In this document: positions 21,027 to 31,126 of the stretch, one piece after another | Numbering within the stretch: position 1 is the first letter of the stretch | How the letters are laid out: every line of letters begins with the position of its first letter | Assembly: GCA_933822405.4 (NCBI GenBank) | Contig: CAKOGP040000169.1 | Location: 23,508 to 87,507, forward strand | DNA: 64,000 nt | Source of the DNA: Cylindrotheca closterium | Taxonomy: Eukaryota > Bacillariophyta > Bacillariophyceae > Bacillariales > Bacillariaceae | Direction of reading: 5' to 3' | Translations under genes and position numbers: made by a program | Notes under the pieces: generated by a model | The model's input: only the letters and a program-made list of their open reading frames with translations | Database searches by the model: none | Told to the model about the DNA's origin: nothing

Positions 21027-22874
21027 ATGAAAGTGTTCCACCTACTAATATCCTTGCTGTTTCTAGCAAGAACCTATGCCTTGTCTGTTTTGGAGCCGTG
21101 GCCAAATGGCACCAAGGTATTCTATTATGACAAGAGTTACGGAGAATGGATCAATGGAAAGATTCTAGAATACGATCGTCAGACAGAACTGTACACAATG
21201 AAATGGGAAGATGGAAGAACAGAGGACTCCTCCAGATTCAATGATAACGATTTATACAATATGGTCGAGAACTACGAGACACTGTGGCCCATCGGAACTC
21301 CCCTCTACAACAGTGTAAACGCTACTTTTGGAACTGTTGCTGATTTGACACAATTCGGATCCTACACCATCACTTGGGAAAATGGCGACGTCGAAAACGA
21401 TCAACACTCTCTCGATAAAGTTGATACAATGGTAAAGGATTACATGGTGTACCATGAAGAAGCCGGTCTCATCCCACTTGGCACCCATGTTTACTATTAC
21501 GATGAAGAGGATAAGAAATGGGATATGGGGAAAGTCACCAAGTGGACATCGACTCAAGGATACACCATCATGTGGGGTGACAATGTTACTGAAATAGGAT
21601 TGTACACCGATCGAGTAATGCACGACATGGTCAATAACTACAAGAGCAAGACAGCCATTGAATCGGACGAGCCCATCCCCGAAGGAACAGGAGTCTACGA
21701 CTATGACCACGAGGCTCACGCATGGTACAAGGGAACTATTACCAAGCAGTCACCTCAGTTGGGATACACTATCATGTGGGAGAACTCTGCCATTGAGGTT
21801 GCTCAATACAGTCATGATGAAGTGCGCCAGATGGTCTTGAATTTCATGAACAAGGATTTGATTTCACCGGATACGGAGATTATCCCCGTTGGCACATATG
21901 TGGAGCAAGATGGAGCTATCACAAGAATCGGACATATCAAGAGATGGACCCCGATGGATGGATACACTGTCTATTGGGAAGATGGCAGCATTGATACCAA
22001 GACTTACACCAAGGTTCAAATCGATTCCATGATGCGAGCCTACCATAACAAGAATACTGATCACTGGCCCGAAGGCACTCGATTGTATCAGCTGCACAAT
22101 AACATCTGGCGAGAGGGTGTCATTTCGGATTGGTCTAGTCAGACTTCGTATATTATCACCTGGAAAGATGGCACTATCGAGAACAATGCGTACACCGGAA
22201 ATGAAATGAACGAAATGGTCAAGGTAAGCGAGAAAACAATGATTGGACTGTGGCTTGTTCATGCAATTGACTGAACCATCTTTCTGATACCGTTCTACTT
22301 TCATCGCAATACTATTAGTTCGCCCACTTGTATTTGAGTGAAGATTCGCCCTACGTTGGAAACTCTATTGCAGTTGGCACACCCGTCTTTCTGAACTACG
22401 ATGATGAATGGTATGAGGGGGTCATTACAGCTTACGAACCCAAGGAAGGATACACCATTACATGGTAAGTCATGGCATGCACGACAGCTGACCTATATGC
22501 AAATATTGTCTAGTGCCTTGATACTCACCTAAATATTCTCATCTCTCAGGAATCACGGTACCGAAGAAACCAACGAGTACAGCAAGTCTGAATTGGATGA
22601 AATGATTGATAACTGGAAGACCAAGCGACCTCCCTCTAAATATGGCCCATGGGTATCTTCTAACGATACGAATCCTATGTATGGCGTTTTGATCTTTTTC
22701 TGTTTCTTGGCAATCTCCGGTCCCGTCCTGATCTTGTTTCGCAAGTACGTCTTGCGACTCCGAGACGAACGCGAGATTCAGGACGACGATGGAGAGGGTG
22801 AAATTATGTTTCAAGATCCCAACGCCTTACCCAGCGATCCCAAGCTCTTGCCAGATGCCAAGGATTTTGCCTAA
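21027..22874 (+). CDS. Type I membrane protein with repeated Tudor-like ectodomains, three exons
   Basis: Exons 21027-22223, 22319-22464 and 22550-22874 with introns of 95 and 85 bp (GTAAGC...TTAG; GTAAGT...CAG) give 555 residues. The ATG at 21027 starts a classical signal peptide (MKVFHLLISLLFLARTYALS). About seven repeats of ~65-70 residues follow, each with P-x-GT-x-V-Y/F-xx-D, W-x-x-G-x-I, GYTI-x-W-x-DG or a variant, and x-Y-x(6-8)-MV. This is the strand pattern of Tudor/chromo-barrel-like SH3-type folds, here on the lumenal/extracellular side. A transmembrane helix (YGVLIFFCFLAISGPVLILF) near 485-505 precedes a short acidic cytoplasmic tail. It resembles no named receptor I know. Codon 2 of the third exon completes a Trp split by the intron, as expected for a true splice. 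Confidence 0.8.
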
Positions 22875-23173
22875 GATGGCTGGCGACACTAGCCAAACTA
22901 TATTAGACTTTCATATGTACATTTAGTAAATACTTTCCTATCCTTTGTTACCGGTAGCAGACTATGCGTCTAGTAATAGTATCTAATAATTTAAATGAAT
23001 GTGAACACTTTTTAAAAGTTATATATGTTTAGTGATGCCCTATCAATCAGCAAATGGTTATGCTAAGCCCCACAAGCAAATACTCACCAACATACAGCAG
23101 CATACCATTCAGAAATTCATCTGAATATTGGAATGATTGTTTCTGAATCATGATATCTCTCTAGCTTATCAGT

Positions 23174-23551
23174 TTATGCAAAGCTGTCATCGTCACTGCC
23201 GGCATTGTCTTCACCACTACTATATTCTGCTGTTTCTTCCGTCGTCCCTTCTTGCCCTTCTTTTGCGTGAGAGCTGCTCTCTGGATGTGAACTATTTAAT
23301 GAAACCCACGTATCGTTGTTGGCTCGCCGATCTTGCTGTTTGGCAAATGCCAACCGTTGTTTTCTGACAGTCTTGAAGGCTGGCGGCAGTGGAGCATCAA
23401 AGCCTGTCTTCTTTTTCGCTATTTGTTTATTTAATTGAGAAGGTTTGGGCGGTGCATTCTTTTGTAACATTTGTTGTCGCAGTTTCCATGCTGGAATTGG
23501 TTTCTTGTCTTCGGCTGCCGTGCTGGTGGCTTCGGCATCATTGGAAGACAT
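23174..23551 (-). CDS. Small basic/acidic hypothetical protein
   Basis: A 125-residue ORF using the ATG at 23549-23551. The first half is basic and proline-containing (IPAWKLRQQMLQKNAPPKP, KKKTGFDAPLPPAFKTVRKQ), the second half acidic and Ser/Glu-rich with no structure visible. The LRQQML...QLNKQIAKKKTGFDAPLPP block looks like a conserved short motif, but I cannot name the family. No signal peptide or membrane segment. Possibly a nuclear or ribosome-associated small factor; this is a guess. Confidence 0.55.
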   Translation of the reverse strand: MSSNDAEATSTAAEDKKPIPAWKLRQQMLQKNAPPKPSQLNKQIAKKKTGFDAPLPPAFKTVRKQRLAFAKQQDRRANNDTWVSLNSSHPESSSHAKEGQEGTTEETAEYSSGEDNAGSDDDSFA

Positions 23552-24235
23552 TATTCGCAAGGTCTCTTAGGGTATGGAGTAACTACAGGTTGCTTTTCTT
23601 CAGCGTGGAGTCAGAATAGGATGATACAGCCAGTGGAATACCTACGAAAAAGGGCGGGAGCTGAAGTCTTCAATTGCCATGCGGTATTGTTCCCGATGTT
23701 GAAGGTTGGTCGTCGATGACGATGACTGGGAGCTTGCCAAAAAGTCTCCCCTCATACTAATTTTTTCGTCACCGAGTCATCCACGATAGTAATGACGTGG
23801 AATCGGACGCATATCAATACGGACAAAACGGACACTTTGGTTATGTTGTTCGATTATAGGAGTCGTTTTATACCAGTCGTCACATACCGGTATATCACAA
23901 AGTAACTCTAGTACAGGTACCATGTGAGCATTTGCCATTTGTGTGGAATGTACAAATCTACAGAAAACTGATGGCCTTGGAAGTCATTGAAACTGGAGCC
24001 TTGACCGGCAAATATATATTATGCGGACGTCTTTTTCAAATGATCATACTAGTCGTCCTGCCTAGTAGTAGTAATAATGAAAACAGTCTTTGGCTGCTGC
24101 CCAGCATGAGGATGACCCAAAACAAAGATTGTTGCTTTGTTGCTTGTAGATTAGTATTGTGTGCGTCGCAATAAACTGACTGACTTATCCTCGTTGTGCT
24201 TCTTGTGCTATCTCCTCCTCCTGCACCAGCAGAGG
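23552..24235. other. Intergenic region
   Basis: No supported gene. It includes one TACCGGTA palindrome (23885) and an unremarkable AT-rich sequence. Confidence 0.5.
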
Positions 24236-24750
24236 AGTGAGTCGACCTGGTATCGGCGACAATCAGATCAGAATTCCTCATCCACAAGAATTATGGCAAA
24301 GTCCATTGCTCTTCTGATACCTTTGCACACGAGCACACGAGTACCTGGTACCGGTCCAATGGTAGTATACCATTCTCTATGGCTGATAGATAGGATCAGA
24401 ATTTCGGGACCCTTACACCACGATTTATGGAGAAGTGTGGAAAGGAAATACTAGGCGTTCCTAGCTAGCCAGTAGTAGCTACCGGTAAAGCAGAACTTCC
24501 GTCTTGTTCCTACAAGGGCTTGTTCCTACCGTGCAAGAGTCGACCTCCACTGGTATCGACAATCAGATCAGAATTCCTCATCCACAAGATTTATGGCGAA
24601 GTTCATTGCTCTTCTCATAACTTTGCACACGAGCACACGACTACCGGTCCAACGGTATACCATTCTCTACCATACCTACTGTACCGTATGATAGATACAG
24701 TAGGATTAGAATTTCGGGACCTTATGATTTATGGAGAAGTGTGGCGAAGC
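24236..24750. repeat. Imperfect tandem duplication, two ~210-bp copies
   Basis: Copy 1 (~24236-24450) and copy 2 (~24536-24745) share GAGTCGACCT, an 18-bp block around CAGATCAGAATTCCTC, TTTGCACACGAGCACACGA and TACCATTCTCTA in the same order with small indels. The ~85 bp between the copies is unique. There is no coding potential. Confidence 0.85.
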
Positions 24751-25408
24751 TGCGAATTTTTCAATTCGTTATAATCGATTGGTGGCGTAGGCTCAGATGA
24801 GCTCCGTGTGTGTCTGTTCTCCGAAATGAACACTTCTGTCGTTGCCACAGTCGCGCGGGACCGACCCAAATAGGTTCTGCAAGATCGATGAGAAACAGCA
24901 TTTATTGATTCAAAGGTCCACGTACCTTTTATCATGCAAACGATGCCTTGAAGTTGGTCTATCTGGTGACTTGAATCCGTTAAACATTCCACTTCTGATC
25001 AGTTTGCAGAAAGTCGCCAGCAAATGCTTCGTCATTTTCGATTTAGATGTTGATAGTCTTGTTGGTTATGTCTACATATTGAACGGTTAAAAACCGTCAC
25101 GCCTAGTCACATGGCCATAAATGAGACTCTGAAAACTTCCATCGATTTTTCGGCCTTCTGGCCGGAGCATTTTACGTCTCTCCCATCGTCGTCGGCAGTA
25201 CAGGTAACACAGACATTGACGCCAACAATACCCTAAGAATCCCAACGCCGTGCTGTATATTACGAGATCAACTACATCCATCAGGATAACAACAGTGTAC
25301 GCCATTCGATTTTTTCTTCACGCGGTTAGCACACAATAATACAACCATACCAATAAAATATCACCTGAATACAATCAATCATCAATCGATCATCACCTAT
25401 AAATAAGA
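24751..25408. other. Intergenic region upstream of the receptor array
   Basis: About 660 bp with no supported gene; it should contain the promoter of the first receptor gene. Confidence 0.45.
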
Positions 25409-27532
25409 ATGGAAGATTCATCATCAGAGGTATTGGATGAACACAGCACATATGATGACGTTCGACTCACAGCCGATCAAGAGAAATTCTTGGCCATTCT
25501 ACCGATACCGAGTGCTTTGCTCAGTGTCTTTGGATCTTCTGTCATCATCATGATGGTCGTTCAATCTTACAAAAAGAAAAAGTGGACTCCTTACACGCGG
25601 CTCTTGGTTCTAATGAGTTTGTTTGATATTCAAGGAAGCCTCACCTTTGCCGCTGGCACTTTCTTACGGCCTCGTGAGACGTCCACCAAACTATGGGCGC
25701 TTGGAGATGATGCCACTTGTGTCACAATAGGTTTTCTCCATACGATTGGGTTTTCCTCCTTTTTCTTTCAAGGCATGCTTTCGTGTTACTTTGTTTTGAG
25801 GACAAAGTTTGGATTCACGGACGACCGTATAGCAAAACAAGTGGAACCCATCATGCACGTCATTGCCATTGGGTATCCACTGTTAAGTGCGATCATGGGG
25901 GTATCGCTAAACTTGTTTGGTGAACTTGGGTCTGGACTTGGTTGCTGGGTAACGGACTATGGAGCATATTCGTGGTTCGTGTATGCGATACCCACCTTTT
26001 GCGCGATTCTCTGTCTCACGGGCAATTCCATTGTGCTCTTTCGATTCATTTGGGAACACACGCGGAGATTGACGACGAGTGGAAGTCTGCTGACGGATTC
26101 CACCCGCACCTGTGGCAAGTCGGACAGGTTCAAGGTTTCGGAACGTACTGGGAGCACGCAGAAAAATGCCAGTCAATTCATGAGTACCTCCGAGAATCAG
26201 CAATTGGATTCTATTAGTGATGACGACGACGAGGATGAGGAAGATTCCTTTCGCGACGTGGACAAGTACGAAAATACAGAAGTAACGAGACAGAGACGGA
26301 GAATGAAACTCCTTGGATCACAAGCACTCTTGTTTGTGATTTCGTATTTCATATGCAACCTTTGGACGGGCATCATGCTGTTGCAAGAGTCACAAGCCCA
26401 CACGGACGAAGAAAAGCACGCCATGATGGTCAAGTACTATTCCATTGCGATGTTGCAAGCTTTCTTTCACCCGCTTCAGGGATTTTGCAATATGATGGTC
26501 TATGTCCGACCCAAATACTTGACCTTTCGGTATGGATTGCCGGACGAAAGTCGGTTTTCCGTGGCCAAATTGGCCGTCTTTGGAGAAGATGCGGAAAATC
26601 GCAATGATGATACGCCTTCACCATCTCGTCAAACAGCTCGAAGAAAAATCGAAGCACCTACTACAATGATGGTCAACACCAACAAGGAATCTTCGCCAAG
26701 ACGAAACAACAAGCGCGAGCTATCCGATACGGAGGTGACAGGAGGTGGTCATAACAAGGGTAGCACTAGTATCCCATCCTCGGCTAATCCGCTTCCAAGG
26801 AATATGATCTCATCCCTGACTCTTGAGGATCTGGAAGCTGTAGGAGAAGAAAAGGATTCTAGATGGGGAAAGAAAGATGCTGAAATTATGGATACCAAAC
26901 CACGACGATCCGATACTCGATTTCAATCCAGCTTGCGATCATCGTTTCAATTGGAAGTCATCAGTGAATTGTCCGTATCCATCTTTGAATCAGTCGGAGC
27001 TCCAGATGAGACGGATGGTGATGATTTGGAAGCCATTGTGGAACCGGCCAGTCCCAACCGACCACAGGAATGTCGATGGGGAACAAACACCACAGGCAGA
27101 CGACTCTCCGATGTGTCACCCACACTGGCCATGGGATTGGACATGTCGGACCGAACACAACAAGCGTCCAATCGATTCGAGGCACAACAGCGCCGGGGTT
27201 CCATTGATGCTCCAGTACTGGCACCCTCCCGCAATTGGAGTGAGCAGGAACTACCTTCCGACAGCGATGATGTGTCAACGATCTCATCCTTTGAAAGGCC
27301 CGTGGAATTGGACATGTCCGTTCGAACCACGCAAGCGTCCAATCGATTTGAGGCACAACGCAGGAATTCCCTTGATGCTCCAGTCTTGGCACCCGCCCGC
27401 AAGAGGAGCGAGCTGGAACTGCCTTCCGACAGCGATGATGTGTCCATGGTGTCCGATGATAATCGATCGGTCGACATCCCCATTCGACCACCCACGCGGA
27501 GACTGAGTCCAACTCCGGCCGTATCCTGTTGA
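25409..27532 (+). CDS. Seven-transmembrane receptor 1 (class E / cAMP-receptor-like GPCR), divergent array member
   Basis: Single exon, 707 residues, no signal peptide. Hydrophobic segments fit seven helices: TM1 ~28-52, TM2 ~62-86, TM3 ~103-130, TM4 ~145-168, TM5 ~182-208, TM6 ~303-325 and TM7 ~345-372, ending NMMVYVRPKY. Cysteines at the top of TM3 (ATC) and in the second outer loop (GCWV) can pair. The third inner loop is long and acidic (DDDDEDEEDS). The ~330-residue tail is Ser/Arg-rich and contains an in-frame ~56-codon duplication (about 27139-27295 and 27307-27455) carrying RRGSIDAP and RRNSLDAP. It ends with RPPTRRLSP, shared with the other members. It is the least similar of the five genes and may be the founder. 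Ligand unknown. Confidence 0.85.
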   Translation: MEDSSSEVLDEHSTYDDVRLTADQEKFLAILPIPSALLSVFGSSVIIMMVVQSYKKKKWTPYTRLLVLMSLFDIQGSLTFAAGTFLRPRETSTKLWALGDDATCVTIGFLHTIGFSSFFFQGMLSCYFVLRTKFGFTDDRIAKQVEPIMHVIAIGYPLLSAIMGVSLNLFGELGSGLGCWVTDYGAYSWFVYAIPTFCAILCLTGNSIVLFRFIWEHTRRLTTSGSLLTDSTRTCGKSDRFKVSERTGSTQKNASQFMSTSENQQLDSISDDDDEDEEDSFRDVDKYENTEVTRQRRRMKLLGSQALLFVISYFICNLWTGIMLLQESQAHTDEEKHAMMVKYYSIAMLQAFFHPLQGFCNMMVYVRPKYLTFRYGLPDESRFSVAKLAVFGEDAENRNDDTPSPSRQTARRKIEAPTTMMVNTNKESSPRRNNKRELSDTEVTGGGHNKGSTSIPSSANPLPRNMISSLTLEDLEAVGEEKDSRWGKKDAEIMDTKPRRSDTRFQSSLRSSFQLEVISELSVSIFESVGAPDETDGDDLEAIVEPASPNRPQECRWGTNTTGRRLSDVSPTLAMGLDMSDRTQQASNRFEAQQRRGSIDAPVLAPSRNWSEQELPSDSDDVSTISSFERPVELDMSVRTTQASNRFEAQRRNSLDAPVLAPARKRSELELPSDSDDVSMVSDDNRSVDIPIRPPTRRLSPTPAVSC

Positions 27533-28466
27533 GCAATTGCTCGACCCCTCCAATTTTGCACTGCTACTTTCTAATATATAGAACTCAATCAATTTTGAAA
27601 CACTACATTATTTGATTACTATGAAAACAAAATTGCTTCCTGATTGTGTAGTAAGAAATGAAGCATATAGTCCATGGAGAGCAAGGCCCTTTTTGAAGCA
27701 TCATCTGAATCATCAGAAAGGTGCTGGCTGACACAATCTTCTACTATAGGACTATCAGAACATAAAAGTTGCTACATAGCAAGTATCTCTTCAGGTGAGA
27801 AGGACTCTTTCCCATGATTCCTTCACAACAAAAATTCTTCTAAAAATGAATCAATTTGGATGCATGACAAATCATCGACGGACAGCCAGCCATCTATCAT
27901 GGTTGGTACTATTATCGATCTTCAGATCGTGTGGGCATCGCTCTCAGGAGGGGGATAAATTATTACACCGATCGCAACAATGAGCTCCCGGATGCTTTTG
28001 TGCTGTCTGAAAGTTTAGCATGAACTCCCTATTGTGCCGTTCACAACACAATGCTCCCGTGAAAGCATACATACATGAAGTACCGGTACATGACAATTGA
28101 GACGTAATATTCGGAGAATGATCGATGTCAGAACACCTCGACGGCTCTGAAAAAGACAGCGAATATGATGGCCCTTTTGGTTTGAAAATAATTATATATA
28201 TGCCGGTATATATTCCGTTCCATGCAGTTGTGCGAAAGTTTTACCGCTATATGACCGCATGGCCTTTAGTCGTCATTATGTATATATATTGTTCCCTTTT
28301 TTATAATGGAACCACGACATATAGCAATATACGGTAGGAAACAGCTGATGTCTAAATACTTTCCGGCGGGATTTGAAACATCAACCTCAATAAAAAACGC
28401 GGTGGAATCTTTCTTTCGAAAAACGAGAAGCAACATTACGGCATAAACTCGCAACGACAACCCAAG
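27533..28466. other. Intergenic region with receptor-flank homology
   Basis: No supported gene. About 27905-28000 matches segments upstream of the receptor pseudogene (~33535-33640) and receptor 5 (~40445-40590), sharing TATCGATCTTCAGATCGTG-like and GAGCTCCCG-like blocks. One TACCGGTA lies at 28081. Confidence 0.5.
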
Positions 28467-30464
28467 ATGAGCGAAATTGAGTCGTCACAGCGACTTACCG
28501 ATGTACAAGAGCGGGTTTTGGCATTGCTCCCAATTCCAGCTGCCATTCTCAGTGTTCTTGGGAGTTCTGTCATCATACTAATAGCATTAGATTCAAGGAA
28601 GCACAAGACGTGGAGCCCATATACTCGACTTCTCATCGGATTGAGCGTCAGTGATATCTTATCAAGCATAAACATGGCCTTGGCGTCATTTCTCAGGCCC
28701 ACGGACAGCCCGCGGGCAACCTCATTTGCTATTGGGAATGCAACCACATGTTCCATATCAGGTTTCATGACAACCGCGGCTCACTCGGGGACATTCTATA
28801 CGTGCATGCTGAGCTATTACTTCTTGTTCACCGCGAGATTTGGATTGAAGAACTCCGTCGTTGCCCGGAGAATTGAGCCAGTGATGCACTGCATCTCACT
28901 TGGTTATCCCATCATCTCCGCAATAGTCGGTGCCTATTATGAAGCGTATGCTGATACTGCTACTTATTTTGGATGCTTTGTAAATTGTCCACCAGGGACA
29001 AACAAGGAAGACTGCATTGCGACAACTTTGGGATGGATTTTCTACGGATGGCCATTCCTCTTTGTGTTGGCTTCTTTGATCGTGAACAACCTATTGATTT
29101 GGCGACTAGTACATGGGCACTCAGTGACATTGCGGAAAATGCACACTTCTCGTCAAGTTGGTGGATCAAGCGATGAATCTTCGGCCGTTCATAGTTTGGA
29201 CGATGACATTTCTTCTCTTGGACTCACCAAGAGGGTGGACGCGACTGTTCACGGCTCCGACATCACTTCATCATCGTATAAAGCCAACGTGGTATACCAC
29301 AGAAAAGTTACACATGTTGCGACAGCCAGCCATTTGAGAAGACTGCAACTTGTCAAGTCTCAAGCGCTTTTGTTCGTGGCAAGCTACGCTTTCGTCTCCA
29401 TGTGGGGCGGGATCATGGCCATTGCCGAACAGTACGCCCATACAGAAGATGAAGAATTATCCCTTTTGGTAAAAATGTATCCCATCATGGTACTGCACGC
29501 TCTTCTAGCCCCAATGCAAGGTCTTTTCAACATGCTAGTGTACGTCCGCCCCAAATACTTGACAACGCGTCACGAATTTGGAGACCAGTCTCGCTGGTGG
29601 GCGATGAAGCGTGCTATGCTGGGGGAGAAGCGAGTTCGAGCATCAGGAAAACCAAATGCACCAACTGCATTGCCACAAGCGATGAAACAAGTACCCGATG
29701 CGGAATCACCAAAGGATGGCGTGATTGACAATCGCATTGATTCGGTGGATGTCCAAACTCAATCATTGCCGTTGAAGCGTGGTGGTGTATCGAGTTTGAC
29801 TGCTAATAGCGGTTCGGAGTTTCACGATGAGCAGTCGTACGAAGAAAATCTGAATGACGAAGAACAAGATCGATGGGGAGGCAAACATCACGATACATGG
29901 ACACCAATAAAGCAAGCGCCTCGACACTGCTCCAGCTTATTAGAAGAGAGGGATTCAAGCCTTGGAATGATCAGTGAGCTGACCGAGACGCAGTTTGAGC
30001 CAATCATTGACTATTCGGTAGAAACGCGATTTGAACAGGACCATAGATTTGAAACACAACAAGGGGATTCAACTCCAGCTCCTCCACGACCTGCCGCTGT
30101 TCTCAGCCCATCCACGACCGATAGTAGGTGGACGAACGATTCAGCAAAGGAACGGCAATTGATCTCAAGTCTCGATTGGATGATGCCCCAAAGATTATCA
30201 AGCACTACAGAAATGCATTGCACCGAAGACCCAATGGGTGGACCATCGACTGATGTACCACTTCAAACTCCCATGCGAATCGAAAGTCTAGAACTTATTT
30301 CAGAAATTGAAGACGAAGGGACAGATGATGTTTCACAACCACTACCGCCATCCGCTCTAGCGGGCCCTCTTGGTGTTCAAGCATCCTCCACAGCAGATAG
30401 GACGCTGAGGCCTCCAGTGAGACGAACTAGTCCCACTCTATCCGTGCGGCCAAAACGGTTGTAA
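28467..30464 (+). CDS. Seven-transmembrane receptor 2 (GPCR, array member)
   Basis: Single exon, 665 residues, ATG in the context of the shared N-terminus MSEIESSQRLTDVQER. Helices: TM1 ~18-41, TM2 ~53-76, TM3 ~94-123, TM4 ~138-161, TM5 ~177-202, TM6 ~296-320, TM7 ~337-362 ending NMLVYVRPKY. Cys95 at TM3 and Cys170/Cys174 in outer loop 2 can form the usual disulfide. The tail carries the family motif SSLGMISELTETQFEPIID and ends RPPVRRTSPTLSVRP. The intron found in receptors 3 and 4 is absent here: TM3 reads MTTAAHSGTFYTC straight through, exactly as in receptor 5. The N-terminus is too short for a ligand domain, so the ligand would bind in the helix bundle. Confidence 0.9.
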   Translation: MSEIESSQRLTDVQERVLALLPIPAAILSVLGSSVIILIALDSRKHKTWSPYTRLLIGLSVSDILSSINMALASFLRPTDSPRATSFAIGNATTCSISGFMTTAAHSGTFYTCMLSYYFLFTARFGLKNSVVARRIEPVMHCISLGYPIISAIVGAYYEAYADTATYFGCFVNCPPGTNKEDCIATTLGWIFYGWPFLFVLASLIVNNLLIWRLVHGHSVTLRKMHTSRQVGGSSDESSAVHSLDDDISSLGLTKRVDATVHGSDITSSSYKANVVYHRKVTHVATASHLRRLQLVKSQALLFVASYAFVSMWGGIMAIAEQYAHTEDEELSLLVKMYPIMVLHALLAPMQGLFNMLVYVRPKYLTTRHEFGDQSRWWAMKRAMLGEKRVRASGKPNAPTALPQAMKQVPDAESPKDGVIDNRIDSVDVQTQSLPLKRGGVSSLTANSGSEFHDEQSYEENLNDEEQDRWGGKHHDTWTPIKQAPRHCSSLLEERDSSLGMISELTETQFEPIIDYSVETRFEQDHRFETQQGDSTPAPPRPAAVLSPSTTDSRWTNDSAKERQLISSLDWMMPQRLSSTTEMHCTEDPMGGPSTDVPLQTPMRIESLELISEIEDEGTDDVSQPLPPSALAGPLGVQASSTADRTLRPPVRRTSPTLSVRPKRL

Positions 30465-31126
30465 AGTAAATCAACTACGTAGGTAGTCTGATATAAAGGG
30501 GTAGACCTTTTACAGTCTATGTGGATACCAGATTCTTGCCTACCGGTACTATCGCGCATGATGGATGCCCACGAACGATAACCTCCGGCCAGCTATACTG
30601 GAACGGCCGGGAAATAGAAATTTAGCATACAATTCTTGGGAGTAAATATTGATTTTCCCGGACGTCCCGGTAGTGAGATAAAAGTGCAAATATATCCTTA
30701 CATTTTGCGGTCAGCGTTTCCAAGCAGTTTGCTCGCGCACTATGCTACGAAAAGAACACACACTTTTTTACTCTCAGTATGTCCACGGATCCCACACTGG
30801 ACGAAGCGTTCCAAGCTTTCCAAGCTTTCAAAGCTGTTGGCATTGCAAAACATTAAAGAATGCATTTTTCGGGCTCAAAGAATGACGAAGAATGATCATT
30901 ATGACCAACTAGTACATAACAACTTTCGTTTGTTGTTCCAAACCGGTTTTGAGGAACCGAACCCAACATTTCGCACCTCGTTACATAGGTAAGAGACGTT
31001 GAAAATATTCGCACTTTCGCACTCTTTTTTCTTCTTAAAAAAAAAACATTTTGGGCGCAACTAAGGGGAAAACAACACAACAAAATCAGACACACTCCAT
31101 CCGTGGATGCCACAGACAAAACAAAG
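30465..31126. other. Intergenic region between receptors 2 and 3
   Basis: About 660 bp, probably the 3' UTR of receptor 2 and the promoter of receptor 3. One TACCGGTA at 30541. No gene is supported. Confidence 0.45.
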
